From Aphanothece sacrum FPU1 (GTDB lineage Bacteria; Cyanobacteriota; Cyanobacteriia; Cyanobacteriales; Microcystaceae), in contig NZ_BDQK01000017.1 in the NCBI RefSeq assembly GCF_003864295.1, positions 248,001-312,000 of the forward strand: a stretch of 64,000 bases of DNA, given 5' to 3'. Both the position numbers and the translations under genes were made by a program. Shown in pieces: positions 1-8,119 of the stretch; positions within the stretch are counted from its first letter, which is position 1, and each line of letters starts with the position of its first letter. The notes under the pieces were generated by a model, which had not been told where the DNA came from, made no database searches, and worked only from the letters and a program-made list of their open reading frames with translations.

Positions 1-2
1 TT

Positions 3-71
3 ACTGTATTTCCGGTTTCTTGTCCTTTTACATTAGAACAAATATTAGATAATAGTTTTTTACCCGATTAA
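3..71 (+). CDS. C-terminal end of a DUF29-like protein (partial)
   Basis: The first bases are open in one frame and end in TAA at 69-71. The peptide reads TVFPVSCPFTLEQILDNSF, then LPD. The pattern 'FP..CP.TLEQ.LD..FLP' resembles, from memory, the C-terminus of cyanobacterial DUF29 proteins, a family of unknown function. Only 22 residues are visible, so the assignment is tentative. The gene would start upstream of the window. Confidence 0.4.
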   Translation, partial: TVFPVSCPFTLEQILDNSFLPD

Positions 72-199
72 TTTCAGACTAACTTTATTTTCTTCAAAAA
101 ATATTATTTCTATTTTAATCTTAATAAAATTCAACTGACAAGCGTAATAATATGTAATATCAAGATTTATAAACATCGGCTAATTTAATTTCCCCAAGT

Positions 200-341
200 C
201 TTTTCACAGGATTATCAAGACTTTTCCCCAGGTTTCCCCAAGTTTTCCACAATTAATCAAGACTTTTCCACAGCGAATGACAGTTAAATTAGGTTTTGAG
301 GAATTTACGGGGAAAAGGAGTCACGGAGAATCTGTTGAAAA
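200..341. other. Cluster of DnaA-box-like sequences (candidate replication-origin-type site)
   Basis: Two exact copies of the cyanobacterial-type DnaA box TTTTCCACA lie at 243-251 and 264-272. Near-matches lie at 200-208 (CTTTTCACA), 222-230 (TTTTCCCCA) and 232-240 (GTTTCCCCA). An opposite-strand near-match, TGTTGAAAA, lies at 333-341. The phrase ATCAAGACTTTTCC occurs twice, at 213-226 and 257-270, so part of the cluster is a short direct duplication. The stretch from 60 to 180 beside it is very AT-rich, as expected of an unwinding element. Origin function is inference; dnaN, which often flanks cyanobacterial oriC, is 26 kb away here. Confidence 0.45.
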
Positions 342-432
342 ATCAATAAACCTTTTATTGTCGAATGTGTTAGGATACTTGAGTCTGATATATAGTCATG
401 AAAGCAAAGGTTAAGACTTTCCTATTGCCTAT

Positions 433-461
433 TATTCATTCTCTTTCACCTAGAATATAAT
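433..461 (+). promoter_or_regulatory. Possible promoter of the DUF2811 gene
   Basis: A perfect -10 hexamer TATAAT lies at 456-461, about 120 bases before the DUF2811 start codon. No good -35 hexamer sits at the usual spacing, so this may be a weak or activator-dependent promoter, or chance in AT-rich DNA. Apart from this and the DnaA-box-like cluster, nothing else was recognised between 72 and 580. Confidence 0.25.
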
Positions 462-580
462 GTGCTAACGTAACTTTTCTTGGCTATATCTAAATAGTTA
501 GCCCTTGTTTTCTTATTGTTAATTTCTACCTAAAATATTTTCATTTCTCCTAGTTTTATTGTTTATTCCTCTGAAAAAAA

Positions 581-781
581 ATGCAAACTCCTATCGCCCT
601 TGAAGTAGAAATTCCTGAAGACACTTATCAGTCTCTAACGACCTTTTTAGAAAGTCATTCTCAATGGGATTTTAATGAGGTAGTCGCTGTTGCTGTTTCT
701 CATTTTTTAACCCAGCAAAAAGTTAAGACAAACTCTTTGACTTCCCCTGGATCTCATTATCCTACTATAAACCCCTTTTAA
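581..781 (+). CDS. DUF2811 family small protein
   Basis: This 66-residue soluble protein starts at ATG 581. Residues 5-45 (IALEVEIPEDTYQSL, then the SHSQWDFNEV and AVSHFL segments) fit DUF2811, a short cyanobacterial family of unknown role with a helix typical of small DNA-binding or antitoxin-like proteins. The tail is Ser/Thr/Pro-rich and probably disordered. The next small gene starts only 4 bases after the stop, so the two are probably co-transcribed. Family recognition is good; function is unknown. Confidence 0.7.
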   Translation: MQTPIALEVEIPEDTYQSLTTFLESHSQWDFNEVVAVAVSHFLTQQKVKTNSLTSPGSHYPTINPF

Positions 782-785
782 AGCG

Positions 786-1001
786 ATGAACACAAAACAA
801 TTAATTCTCCTTCCTTGGAAGACGAGAGAAAGACTTAAAGCCTTTTCCCAAGTTTTTCCTAATGTCCCTGCTTTAGATAGCCCTATCACTGGGGAAAAGC
901 TATCTCAGGTGATAGCTTCTTTAAGACCGATCGCTAAGTCTGAAACTGCTGTTTTTTCTTTATTAAAAGAATTAGATTCTTATCGATGTTATGGTGAATA
1001 A
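786..1001 (+). CDS. Hypothetical small protein, co-transcribed with DUF2811 gene
   Basis: This 71-residue protein starts at ATG 786, directly after the DUF2811 stop at 781. It is hydrophilic, mixed charged and hydrophobic, with no signal peptide, membrane segment or cysteine, and has the phrases PWKTRERLKAF and LLKELDSYRCYGE. I do not recognise a family. The tight spacing and continuous coding character argue that it is real and works with, or is translationally coupled to, the DUF2811 gene. Confidence 0.55.
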   Translation: MNTKQLILLPWKTRERLKAFSQVFPNVPALDSPITGEKLSQVIASLRPIAKSETAVFSLLKELDSYRCYGE

Positions 1002-1083
1002 TTGATAATGGATAATTACCTCTCCTCCTCAATTATCCATTGATCAAATCTACATTTTAACTATCAATTGTTCATTGTTAAAA

Positions 1084-3282
1084 CTATTTTGCTGAATTTT
1101 GTTGACCATATTTAGTTAGTAATTGAGCAATATCTGGGTTATAAATGCGTAAGTAATTCCAATAATTACCAAAAACAGATTCAACATATCCTTTAGTTTC
1201 TTTAAAAGGGATTTTTTCGATAAATACATCAGGATCACTGACATTATATCGTTTTATCCATTTAGAAACATTGCCCGGCCCTGCATTATAACTAGCCACA
1301 GCTAACAAAGAATTATTACTATATTCTTCATGGGTATGATCAAAATACCAAGTCCCTAAATTGACATTATCATTAGGATTAGTTAAAGAATAATTGTTCA
1401 AACTAATTTTATTAGCCACCCATTCTCCAGTTGCTGGCATTACTTGCATCAAACCTGTTGCCCCCACTGGAGACTTAATTTCTGGTTCAAAACGTGATTC
1501 TTGGCGAATGAGAGAGGTCACTAATAAAGGATTAAGTTTACGACGTTCTGCCCAATTAATGATAGTTTGATAGAAAGGAAATGGGAATAAGGCATGCCAA
1601 TATTCATCCGTTTGTCTGAGTTCTTGCCATTGAGTTTCATCTTCGGGTTTATCTTTATGTTTCAGATTCCAAACTTGGTTGATACCCTGAAGATTTTTAC
1701 CTTGTATCAATTTCAATAAAGCATCCGTAAAGGCTTCATTGACATTCAGTTCTGTGCGATCGCCAATTTCTGCTTGAAACAGGGTAATAGCATCTCCATC
1801 TTGTCCTAAACGGTAAAGTTCTTGAAAGATATCTGATCCTCCCGGAGGAAGGGGACGAGTATCCGGTTTAGTCACTGTGGGGGTAATTTGACGAACATTG
1901 TTAAAATTTCCTACATTCCAGCCTAATTGTACCGCCGATCGCCAAGCATAATAAGATTGAGGATGACGGGCAACGACGTACTCAAATGCTGCTTGTGCTT
2001 CTTTGGAGTATCCTGATTGTTGGGCCCATTTACCGACCCAAAACGCCGATTTAGGGGATACAGAACTATCCGGGTTATTCGTTGCAATAGGTTGGGCCCA
2101 TGTCCAAGCTTGTTTAATATCTCCCTTATCTGCTGCTTTTCTGGCTACTGCCCAACGATATTCTGCCGTTGCATCTGCTTTGGGATATTGAGAGAGTAAA
2201 TTTTGACGAATTTCGGCGGCTTGGGCTTTACGATTAAGTTTATCGAATAATTTAGCTTTTTCGACTAACGCATCTGGGGCATCTTGAGGGAAGTTTTGAA
2301 CAATTTGATCCAGGTAACTAATAGCGGTTTCCGGGGGAGATATTTTCGCTAATCGCTTCAAACCTAAAGCTGTTTGAGGGGCATCAGGAAAGGTGGTAAT
2401 AAGTTCCTGATAAGCGATTTTAGCTGCGTTTTGGTTCTTGGGTTGAAGTTGTTCTCCCCTAGCCCGACGATAGAGATTTTCGGGGGTACGGGGGGCTTTT
2501 TGATAAGCAATAGCTGCTTTTTGATATTCTTCTGTTGCCCAATAACCATCAGCGATAATTTGCCAATTTTCCGGGGTTAACTGAGGGGCAAAACCTTTAA
2601 CTAGGCGATCGCGGATCGGATTGGTTCCAGGGTCAAGAATGGCATATTGAGCCAATAATAATAATAATTTGGGTTGTTTGGGGTTTTCTTTAAGACTTTG
2701 ACGAATAATGGCTTGAGTTTGAGGATGACCAGGAAATTTGGTGATCGCCTGATCCCAATACTGAGGATCATCTTTTCCTAGTTTATAAAGGGCTTCTGCG
2801 GTAACTAAAACATCAGGATAGTTTTTTAGGAGTTCTTGCCAAGTTTCTTGGGCTTTGGCCAATTCATTGGTTAATTCATAGCCTCTACCCCGTTTTAAAA
2901 GGATATAGGGGGCTAAGACGGGGTATTCTGTGTCTAAACCTTCTAACTGCTTGAGGGCGGGGCCTCCTTCGTATTTTTTAAGGAGATCCATTGCTAAAAG
3001 ATAACGGGCCCGACTCCGTTCTAAGGATAAGGTTTCTGATGCGGCAATTTCTTGGAGTTTGGTGTCTCTTTTTTCTGGGGGAAGTTCGGCGAAGGTCAAG
3101 ACAACAGACGGTTTTTGACTGTCTTCTTGGAGAGTTTTTTCTATTTTGGCTTGTTGGCGTTCTTCTAACCATCCGACTGCTTTAGGGGCCACAAAAACCG
3201 TTGCTAATGTACCTAAAACTGCGATGGCAACTATCCCTGAACCAATTATAAGGGGTGTATTCTTTTTGAGGGGCTTGACCAT
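1084..3282 (-). CDS. slt: Soluble lytic murein transglycosylase (Slt70-like)
   Basis: The 732-residue protein cleaves the MurNAc-GlcNAc bond of peptidoglycan, forming 1,6-anhydro ends. An N-terminal hydrophobic segment (residues 11-33) would export or anchor it. The middle (about 60-560) is a long run of TPR-like helical repeats forming the Slt superhelix. The C-terminal SLT domain begins near 575; the catalytic glutamate is E595 in RQESRFEP, followed by GLMQVMPATG and the VASYNAGPGNV motif. Length fits the Slt70 class in cyanobacteria. The start is ATG at 3282. It stands alone on the minus strand; the adjoining small exported-protein gene may share its transcript. Confidence 0.92.
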   Translation of the reverse strand: MVKPLKKNTPLIIGSGIVAIAVLGTLATVFVAPKAVGWLEERQQAKIEKTLQEDSQKPSVVLTFAELPPEKRDTKLQEIAASETLSLERSRARYLLAMDLLKKYEGGPALKQLEGLDTEYPVLAPYILLKRGRGYELTNELAKAQETWQELLKNYPDVLVTAEALYKLGKDDPQYWDQAITKFPGHPQTQAIIRQSLKENPKQPKLLLLLAQYAILDPGTNPIRDRLVKGFAPQLTPENWQIIADGYWATEEYQKAAIAYQKAPRTPENLYRRARGEQLQPKNQNAAKIAYQELITTFPDAPQTALGLKRLAKISPPETAISYLDQIVQNFPQDAPDALVEKAKLFDKLNRKAQAAEIRQNLLSQYPKADATAEYRWAVARKAADKGDIKQAWTWAQPIATNNPDSSVSPKSAFWVGKWAQQSGYSKEAQAAFEYVVARHPQSYYAWRSAVQLGWNVGNFNNVRQITPTVTKPDTRPLPPGGSDIFQELYRLGQDGDAITLFQAEIGDRTELNVNEAFTDALLKLIQGKNLQGINQVWNLKHKDKPEDETQWQELRQTDEYWHALFPFPFYQTIINWAERRKLNPLLVTSLIRQESRFEPEIKSPVGATGLMQVMPATGEWVANKISLNNYSLTNPNDNVNLGTWYFDHTHEEYSNNSLLAVASYNAGPGNVSKWIKRYNVSDPDVFIEKIPFKETKGYVESVFGNYWNYLRIYNPDIAQLLTKYGQQNSAK

Positions 3283-3330
3283 TTCATCGCCTGAACAACA
3301 ATTAATTATCTATTATTAACCGCTCTGGTC

Positions 3331-3738
3331 TTATTTGGGGGCATTGGGGAAAAGTCGATCAATTTCTCGTTGTTGTAGTTCTCTTTGTTGGATCACGGGA
3401 TCTTTTTGGTTTAAGGCATCAATTCGGTTGAGGTATTGGTTACAATTACGATCAATGGGCGGGGGAGGAGTGGTAATAGTACGCTCTAAACAGGCTCTTT
3501 CTGTCCGTTCTCGGTGGAAATGTTGGAGAATCTTTTCAGGAGTTTGGAAGTATAGTTGACTGTTGTGGCGCATATTTTCTCTGTGAATTTCTGCGTCACA
3601 ATTAATAGCCCCAGGTATACATTGTCTGGGGGGTACACTAATATTTGGCCCAATCTTAATTTGTGCTTTGGCTGTACTGGTAATACTAAGACTCAGGGTG
3701 ACTAGAGTAATGAGAGTTAATGAGGATGTAACTTTCAT
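3331..3738 (-). CDS. Small exported protein of unknown function
   Basis: The 135-residue protein has a clear Sec signal peptide (residues 1-25, cleavage likely after AKA). The mature part is polar, with about four cysteines (for example CIPGAINC and ACLERT) that could form disulfides, and an Arg/Glu-rich helical region ending in QQRELQQREIDRLF. No known domain was recognised. It lies 48 bases upstream of slt on the same strand, so a shared transcript and a periplasmic role are plausible inferences. Confidence 0.6.
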   Translation of the reverse strand: MKVTSSLTLITLVTLSLSITSTAKAQIKIGPNISVPPRQCIPGAINCDAEIHRENMRHNSQLYFQTPEKILQHFHRERTERACLERTITTPPPPIDRNCNQYLNRIDALNQKDPVIQQRELQQREIDRLFPNAPK

Positions 3739-3933
3739 AATTGATAATTAATGATTAGGTTTATCGTACCAAATTTATCCGAAAAAAAACGTTAATTCAA
3801 TTACTTTATAACCTGAGAGTGAAAATAGACAAGATAGGGATTTGATTTAAACATAATCGAGATTTTTTTTTGGACTTCATCTAACTTGATTTGGCATTCC
3901 CAAATTTAAAATTAACTCCAATCAACAAATTAT

Positions 3934-4608
3934 TCACTTCTGAACCTTACTGAGAAGTTCTTGTGTCGTTTGATAAGCATCGGTTCTTCCTTGGTCAGAA
4001 AACAGTTGTACTGCTTTTTTTAAATCTTTAATAGCTGCCTGTTTATCTCCCAGTTTTAAAAGAGCAGAACCTCGGTTATAATAAACTTCTGGAAGGTCAG
4101 GCTTAATACGTAGAACTTGCGTGTAATCTTCCACTGCTCCCTGTTCATCTCCTAACTGAGAACGGACAATTGCTCGATTGCCATAAGCTGGCAGATAAGA
4201 AGGATCAAGTTTTAATGCTAAATTATAATCTTTAATCGCTTCAGAAACTTTTCCTAGTTTGTAGTAGGCATAACCGCGATTGTAATTAACACCGGGTAAA
4301 TGAGGGTCTAATTGCAAAGCTTGGCTATAATTCTGGATTGCTTCGGAGTGATTACCTACCGCAAAATAGGCATTACCAAGATTATTATAAGCTTCAGCAT
4401 ATTGAGGATTAATTGTTACTGCTTCATTCAAACTTTGGATAGCACTTTTAAAATCTCCTTCTTTAGCTTTTTCTAGACCTTGATTGTAAAAAGTTTCAGC
4501 TTTTGCTTTGTTTGAGGAAGTAGGCGGTAAAGGAACACTGCAAGCAACAGTTATTCCACATAAAATAACGACCATTCCTAAAATAGTGATTCTGTTTATT
4601 GTGATCAT
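3934..4608 (-). CDS. TPR-repeat lipoprotein
   Basis: The 224-residue protein starts with a hydrophobic segment ending in ITVACS, a lipobox-like site whose cysteine (about residue 23) may be lipidated. From residue 35 it consists of five TPR units, each with the pattern A..YNNLGNAYF..G....AI..Y..AL.LDP. TPR repeats are protein-binding scaffolds, so an envelope assembly role is inferred. Its start overlaps the stop of the upstream membrane-protein gene by 4 bases (ATGA type), so the two are translationally coupled. Confidence 0.75.
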   Translation of the reverse strand: MITINRITILGMVVILCGITVACSVPLPPTSSNKAKAETFYNQGLEKAKEGDFKSAIQSLNEAVTINPQYAEAYNNLGNAYFAVGNHSEAIQNYSQALQLDPHLPGVNYNRGYAYYKLGKVSEAIKDYNLALKLDPSYLPAYGNRAIVRSQLGDEQGAVEDYTQVLRIKPDLPEVYYNRGSALLKLGDKQAAIKDLKKAVQLFSDQGRTDAYQTTQELLSKVQK

Positions 4609-5297
4609 CTTAGGACTTCCTGATTGTAACGATTATGCCTAGCGATATTTTTATCACCCCATAAAAAGGGGTCAATTCTAACAACAGCGATGAAAAAACA
4701 AGCTAAACCAAGAGGTCCAGTAGGGGGGACGTGTGCTAGTCCAAACAAGATTGCAGAGGCGAGGAGAAAGACGAAAGACAAAAGAGGCACACCGGAACGT
4801 CTGAGGGCAATTGCAGCCGCTATCACTCCTATCGCCCAGCCACCTCCCCCCAGAATGCCAAGGAGAGAAAAGGTACTGCCGCCAATAATTGGCTCAAATA
4901 AGAGCAGATTAAACTGGTTGGCAGCAAAAATTTGGATATTGGGCGACAAGTCTCGCGCACTACGGATGAGCAAACCACCGGCTATACCCATAATTGAGTC
5001 GAGGGCGACATAGAACACGATAAAAAATGCTATTCCGATTCGGCTTAGAGTAGCGGCCCATCCGTGCAGGTTGTGAACCAGTAGAATTACTGCTAATCCT
5101 AACAAACCAAATAAAGGAAGTTGCAGCAAATGCAGGGTAATCCACCAATCAACTTTAGGCAAGACAGACTCGAAAGGAGTTTTGTTCGGCAGTCCAACAG
5201 GATGCCACATTTCTAAAATACCTAACGTGAGTGGAGTACCGAGTATGATTACTCGCTGCCACCATGTCCATATCATTAACTTATCTAGATTTTTCAT
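4605..5297 (-). CDS. Polytopic membrane protein of unknown function
   Basis: About 230 residues with roughly six hydrophobic segments (for example HLLQLPLFGLLGLAVILLV, IGIAFFIVFYVALDSIMGI and LSFVFLLASAILFGLAHV). No catalytic motif was recognised. ATG at 5297 is preferred; a TTG two codons upstream is possible. The gene overlaps the following TPR lipoprotein by 4 bases, suggesting that the two products form one envelope unit. The function is unknown. Confidence 0.6.
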   Translation of the reverse strand: MKNLDKLMIWTWWQRVIILGTPLTLGILEMWHPVGLPNKTPFESVLPKVDWWITLHLLQLPLFGLLGLAVILLVHNLHGWAATLSRIGIAFFIVFYVALDSIMGIAGGLLIRSARDLSPNIQIFAANQFNLLLFEPIIGGSTFSLLGILGGGGWAIGVIAAAIALRRSGVPLLSFVFLLASAILFGLAHVPPTGPLGLACFFIAVVRIDPFLWGDKNIARHNRYNQEVLR

Positions 5298-5345
5298 CGC
5301 CAAGAGTGAAAAAAATCGGCTTTTCTCCTATTATTATCTATATTC

Positions 5346-5377
5346 TTGGAGGTTAGCCAACGAAAGCTATCCTCCAA
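5346..5377. terminator. Hairpin between convergent-spaced envelope genes
   Basis: The arms TTGGAGGTTAGC and GCTATCCTCCAA pair with one mismatch around an 8-base loop. It lies downstream of the PEP-CTERM gene and could end its transcript. No T-run follows on either strand, so it is not a classical intrinsic terminator. Confidence 0.4.
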
Positions 5378-5404
5378 ACTTAAGCTACATCAATCTTCAA
5401 AGAC

Positions 5405-6514
5405 TTAACGATTATTGTTACCTTTGTTTGACAATTTTCGCTTAAAGAAAGTGCCAAATCCCAAGGCGGTACTTGCACCAAGAATCGTTAACGGTTCAGG
5501 CATGATATAGGTATCGGGTTTTAACTGAAAGCGGTTATCATTAACAAACTTAAAAGGAGCAATTTGACTTACTCCAAATTCCCCAGCAAATTCTGCCACA
5601 ACATTCCCATGTTCATCTTTAATTTTGAAGATATCATTATAAAAAAGCGTACTCGATTGTGAGAAACCTGTGTTACCTCCCAACACGGGACCGGGTAAAG
5701 GATCTCCGGGGTTGATGCGAGTAAGATTTATTGTTCCAAAACCAAAAGGATTGCCACTACCGGGACTGCCAATAGGGGTTTTATCTTCCTTAAGAAGAAG
5801 CCAGTTAAATGAAACTACCTTACCAACATCAAAATTATCTAGAGTAAAGACGAAACCGTCTAAGACATTAGGCCCGTTGTCAATGGTTTCTGGATCTGCT
5901 ACTGGATTAAAATCGGGATTAAAGGAGGGATAAAGTGCGTTGACCTGATTAATAATGTGTTGAGTGGTTCCTCCTTGAGAAACAAAAGGAACAGTCATTT
6001 GGATTGCTAGTAAATCAATCTTAGAAATGGGAGTGCCTCCTGACCATAAAACACCTGTTTTTTGAGACGGCTTATTAGGATTACTGTTTCTCGTTGCTAC
6101 TGACCAATCATTAGTTTTTACTTGATTACCTAGAGGAGGTGTATAGTCCTCCCCTATCGCTCGACCATTTTTATCTACAGATGCATCTACTAAAGAAGGA
6201 GTTTGTTTCTTGATTACTTCCCCAAAACCCGTTCCCTTATTGAAACTAAGGTCGATACCACTTGCTGGTTGATTTGACCAATTCAAAGATTCAAACTCAA
6301 ATTCAAAACGATTATTTTGGGGGTCTCCTGTTGATTGTTTAATGTCTGTAAAGCGGAAGCAAAAAACTGTCGGCAGTGGGGGTTTTTCAGGTGGTTGTGG
6401 AACTTCAGGATCGGCAAAAGCAGGACTAACTGCTGCTCCGACAAATATTCCAACACTAAGTCCAACTTTGGCTAAATTTATTGAATACTTACAAAAAGTT
6501 TTGAGGTACTTCAT
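5405..6514 (-). CDS. PEP-CTERM sorting-domain protein
   Basis: The 369-residue exported protein has a signal peptide (residues 1-34, ending in SPAFA) and a C-terminal PEP-CTERM signal: MPEPLTILGASTALG, a short hydrophobic stretch, then the basic tail FFKRKLSNKG. This signal is processed by a cyanobacterial exosortase/CrtA-type system, which is not in this window. The body is rich in Gly/Asn/Pro/Asp, as is common for surface or matrix proteins, with no enzymatic motif seen. GGAG precedes ATG 6514 at good spacing. Role is probably extracellular structure; inference only. Confidence 0.75.
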   Translation of the reverse strand: MKYLKTFCKYSINLAKVGLSVGIFVGAAVSPAFADPEVPQPPEKPPLPTVFCFRFTDIKQSTGDPQNNRFEFEFESLNWSNQPASGIDLSFNKGTGFGEVIKKQTPSLVDASVDKNGRAIGEDYTPPLGNQVKTNDWSVATRNSNPNKPSQKTGVLWSGGTPISKIDLLAIQMTVPFVSQGGTTQHIINQVNALYPSFNPDFNPVADPETIDNGPNVLDGFVFTLDNFDVGKVVSFNWLLLKEDKTPIGSPGSGNPFGFGTINLTRINPGDPLPGPVLGGNTGFSQSSTLFYNDIFKIKDEHGNVVAEFAGEFGVSQIAPFKFVNDNRFQLKPDTYIMPEPLTILGASTALGFGTFFKRKLSNKGNNNR

Positions 6515-6692
6515 TTTGTCTCCTTATTTAAGGCTAAGTGTTACTCAATATATTTTTACCGCATATATTCTATTAGAGTGTTAGACTTCTATGATCTTTG
6601 TAATATTTATTTATTTATTTTTAATAAACTTAACAAAAAAGTTATTTCTTTCAAATCTCATCGGTAAAGGTCTCTAAAACGATTGGAATTTC

Positions 6693-6854
6693 GGCTCTCC
6701 CGACATCTTGGTAGTAATTAATAATAAGCTACATATTTACAATGGTGGGTTAGGTTGCGGATTAAAACTTATTGGTTTTTCATCAAAATTATCCCCCGCC
6801 TAACCCACCCTAAGAAATATAAGATTTTCGTATTACCATAAGTACGGGAGAGCC
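6693..6854. mobile_element. MITE-like element with 8-bp target duplication
   Basis: The element is 162 bp, begins GGCTCTCCCG and ends CGGGAGAGCC, with looser inverted similarity further in (GACATCTTGGTA against the complement of TACCATAAGTAC). It is flanked by identical 8-bp direct repeats GGAATTTC at 6685-6692 and 6855-6862, the mark of transposition. It has no coding capacity, so a transposase elsewhere must move it. Its centre carries an inner palindrome, GGTGGGTTAGG to CCTAACCCACC. The right target copy ends one base before the pilC stop codon. Confidence 0.75.
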
Positions 6855-6862
6855 GGAATTTC

Positions 6863-8077
6863 TTAACCAAGTTTATCAAAGATTTTGAACATTGGCAAAT
6901 ACATTGATAAGAGAATAACCCCTACCAAACCAGCGATCATAACCATCATTAAAGGTTCAATAATACTGGTTAATGCTTTAACTGCTTGTTCAACTTCATC
7001 TTCATAAAAATCTGCTACTTTCATCATCATAGCATCGAGTTCCCCTGTTTCTTCCCCAATACTAATCATTTGAATCGCCAACTGAGGAAAAACGTTAGCA
7101 TTTTGTAAAGCTAAACTCATCATCCCCCCTTGTTGAATTTCTGATTTTGCTCCATCTATTGCATTAGCAATTACTTTATTTCCCACCGTATTACAAACAA
7201 TTTCTAAAGAGGTTAAGATAGGGACTCCAGAACGCATTAAAGTTCCAAATACTCTACAAAAACGAGCAACTGCAGACTTTTCATTTAAGTCACCAAAGAG
7301 GGGCATTTTGAGCAAAAATTTATCAATTTGTAAGCGGCCAATAGGGGTTTTATAATATTGTTTAATTCCAAAAACAAATCCAGAAATGCCCACAATTGGT
7401 ATCAGAATTTTCCAACTCCGCATAATTCCACTTAAGAATAGCATAAATTGAGTTAATGCCGGAAGTTCTGTCCCTAAATCAGCGAAAATTTTAGCAAAAA
7501 CTGGAATCAAAAAGATAGTCATACCGAAGAAAACTAGAACTGCCAAAATTCCCACTGTAACCGGATAAGCCATAGCCGATTTAATTTGGTTTTGTAGTCT
7601 AGCCATATCTTCAAGAAGTTGAGCTAAACGGTTAAGAACTTCATCGAGTACCCCCCCCGTTTCTCCTGCTTCTACCATACTGACATAAAGCTGATCAAAA
7701 CAGTCAGGATGTTTCGCTAAAGCTTCGGATAAACTAATCCCTTGTTGAACTTCTGTGCTAATAGCAAGTAAGGCTTTTTTTAATTTAGGATTACTTGCTT
7801 GATCCGATAAAACTCCTAAACAACGAACAATGGCAACTCCGGCATTAATCATTACAGAAAATTGACGAGAGAACACGGCTTTGTCCTTGACTTTAACCGA
7901 ACTCATCATCGAATCTAGCCCACCTAGATTAATTTCTATCCCGGCTTTACTGATCTTACCAATGGCAGGATATTGTTGTCTAAGCATTGCTCTTGCTTGT
8001 TCAGGAGACATTGCTTGTATTTTTTGCTTAGAAATTTTTCCTTTGCTATCTTTAACTTGTGCAATATAAGTAGGCAT
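6863..8077 (-). CDS. pilC: Type IV pilus inner-membrane platform protein PilC
   Basis: PilC is the inner-membrane platform that couples the PilB/PilT motors to pilin polymerisation. The protein has two GspF/T2SSF domains (roughly residues 70-195 and 270-395), each ending in membrane helices, including MAYPVTVGILAVLVFFGMTI and MMVMIAGLVGVILLSMY. The N-terminal YIAQVKDSKGK segment is typical. ATG 8077 (MPTYIAQ) is chosen because the five upstream codons begin with TTG. It is last in the pilB-pilT-pilC operon; a MITE sits just after its stop and may affect message ends. Confidence 0.93.
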   Translation of the reverse strand: MPTYIAQVKDSKGKISKQKIQAMSPEQARAMLRQQYPAIGKISKAGIEINLGGLDSMMSSVKVKDKAVFSRQFSVMINAGVAIVRCLGVLSDQASNPKLKKALLAISTEVQQGISLSEALAKHPDCFDQLYVSMVEAGETGGVLDEVLNRLAQLLEDMARLQNQIKSAMAYPVTVGILAVLVFFGMTIFLIPVFAKIFADLGTELPALTQFMLFLSGIMRSWKILIPIVGISGFVFGIKQYYKTPIGRLQIDKFLLKMPLFGDLNEKSAVARFCRVFGTLMRSGVPILTSLEIVCNTVGNKVIANAIDGAKSEIQQGGMMSLALQNANVFPQLAIQMISIGEETGELDAMMMKVADFYEDEVEQAVKALTSIIEPLMMVMIAGLVGVILLSMYLPMFKIFDKLG

Positions 8078-8119
8078 TTTTTTAACCAACAATAAACCGT
8101 GAATAATTAATTATTAAAA

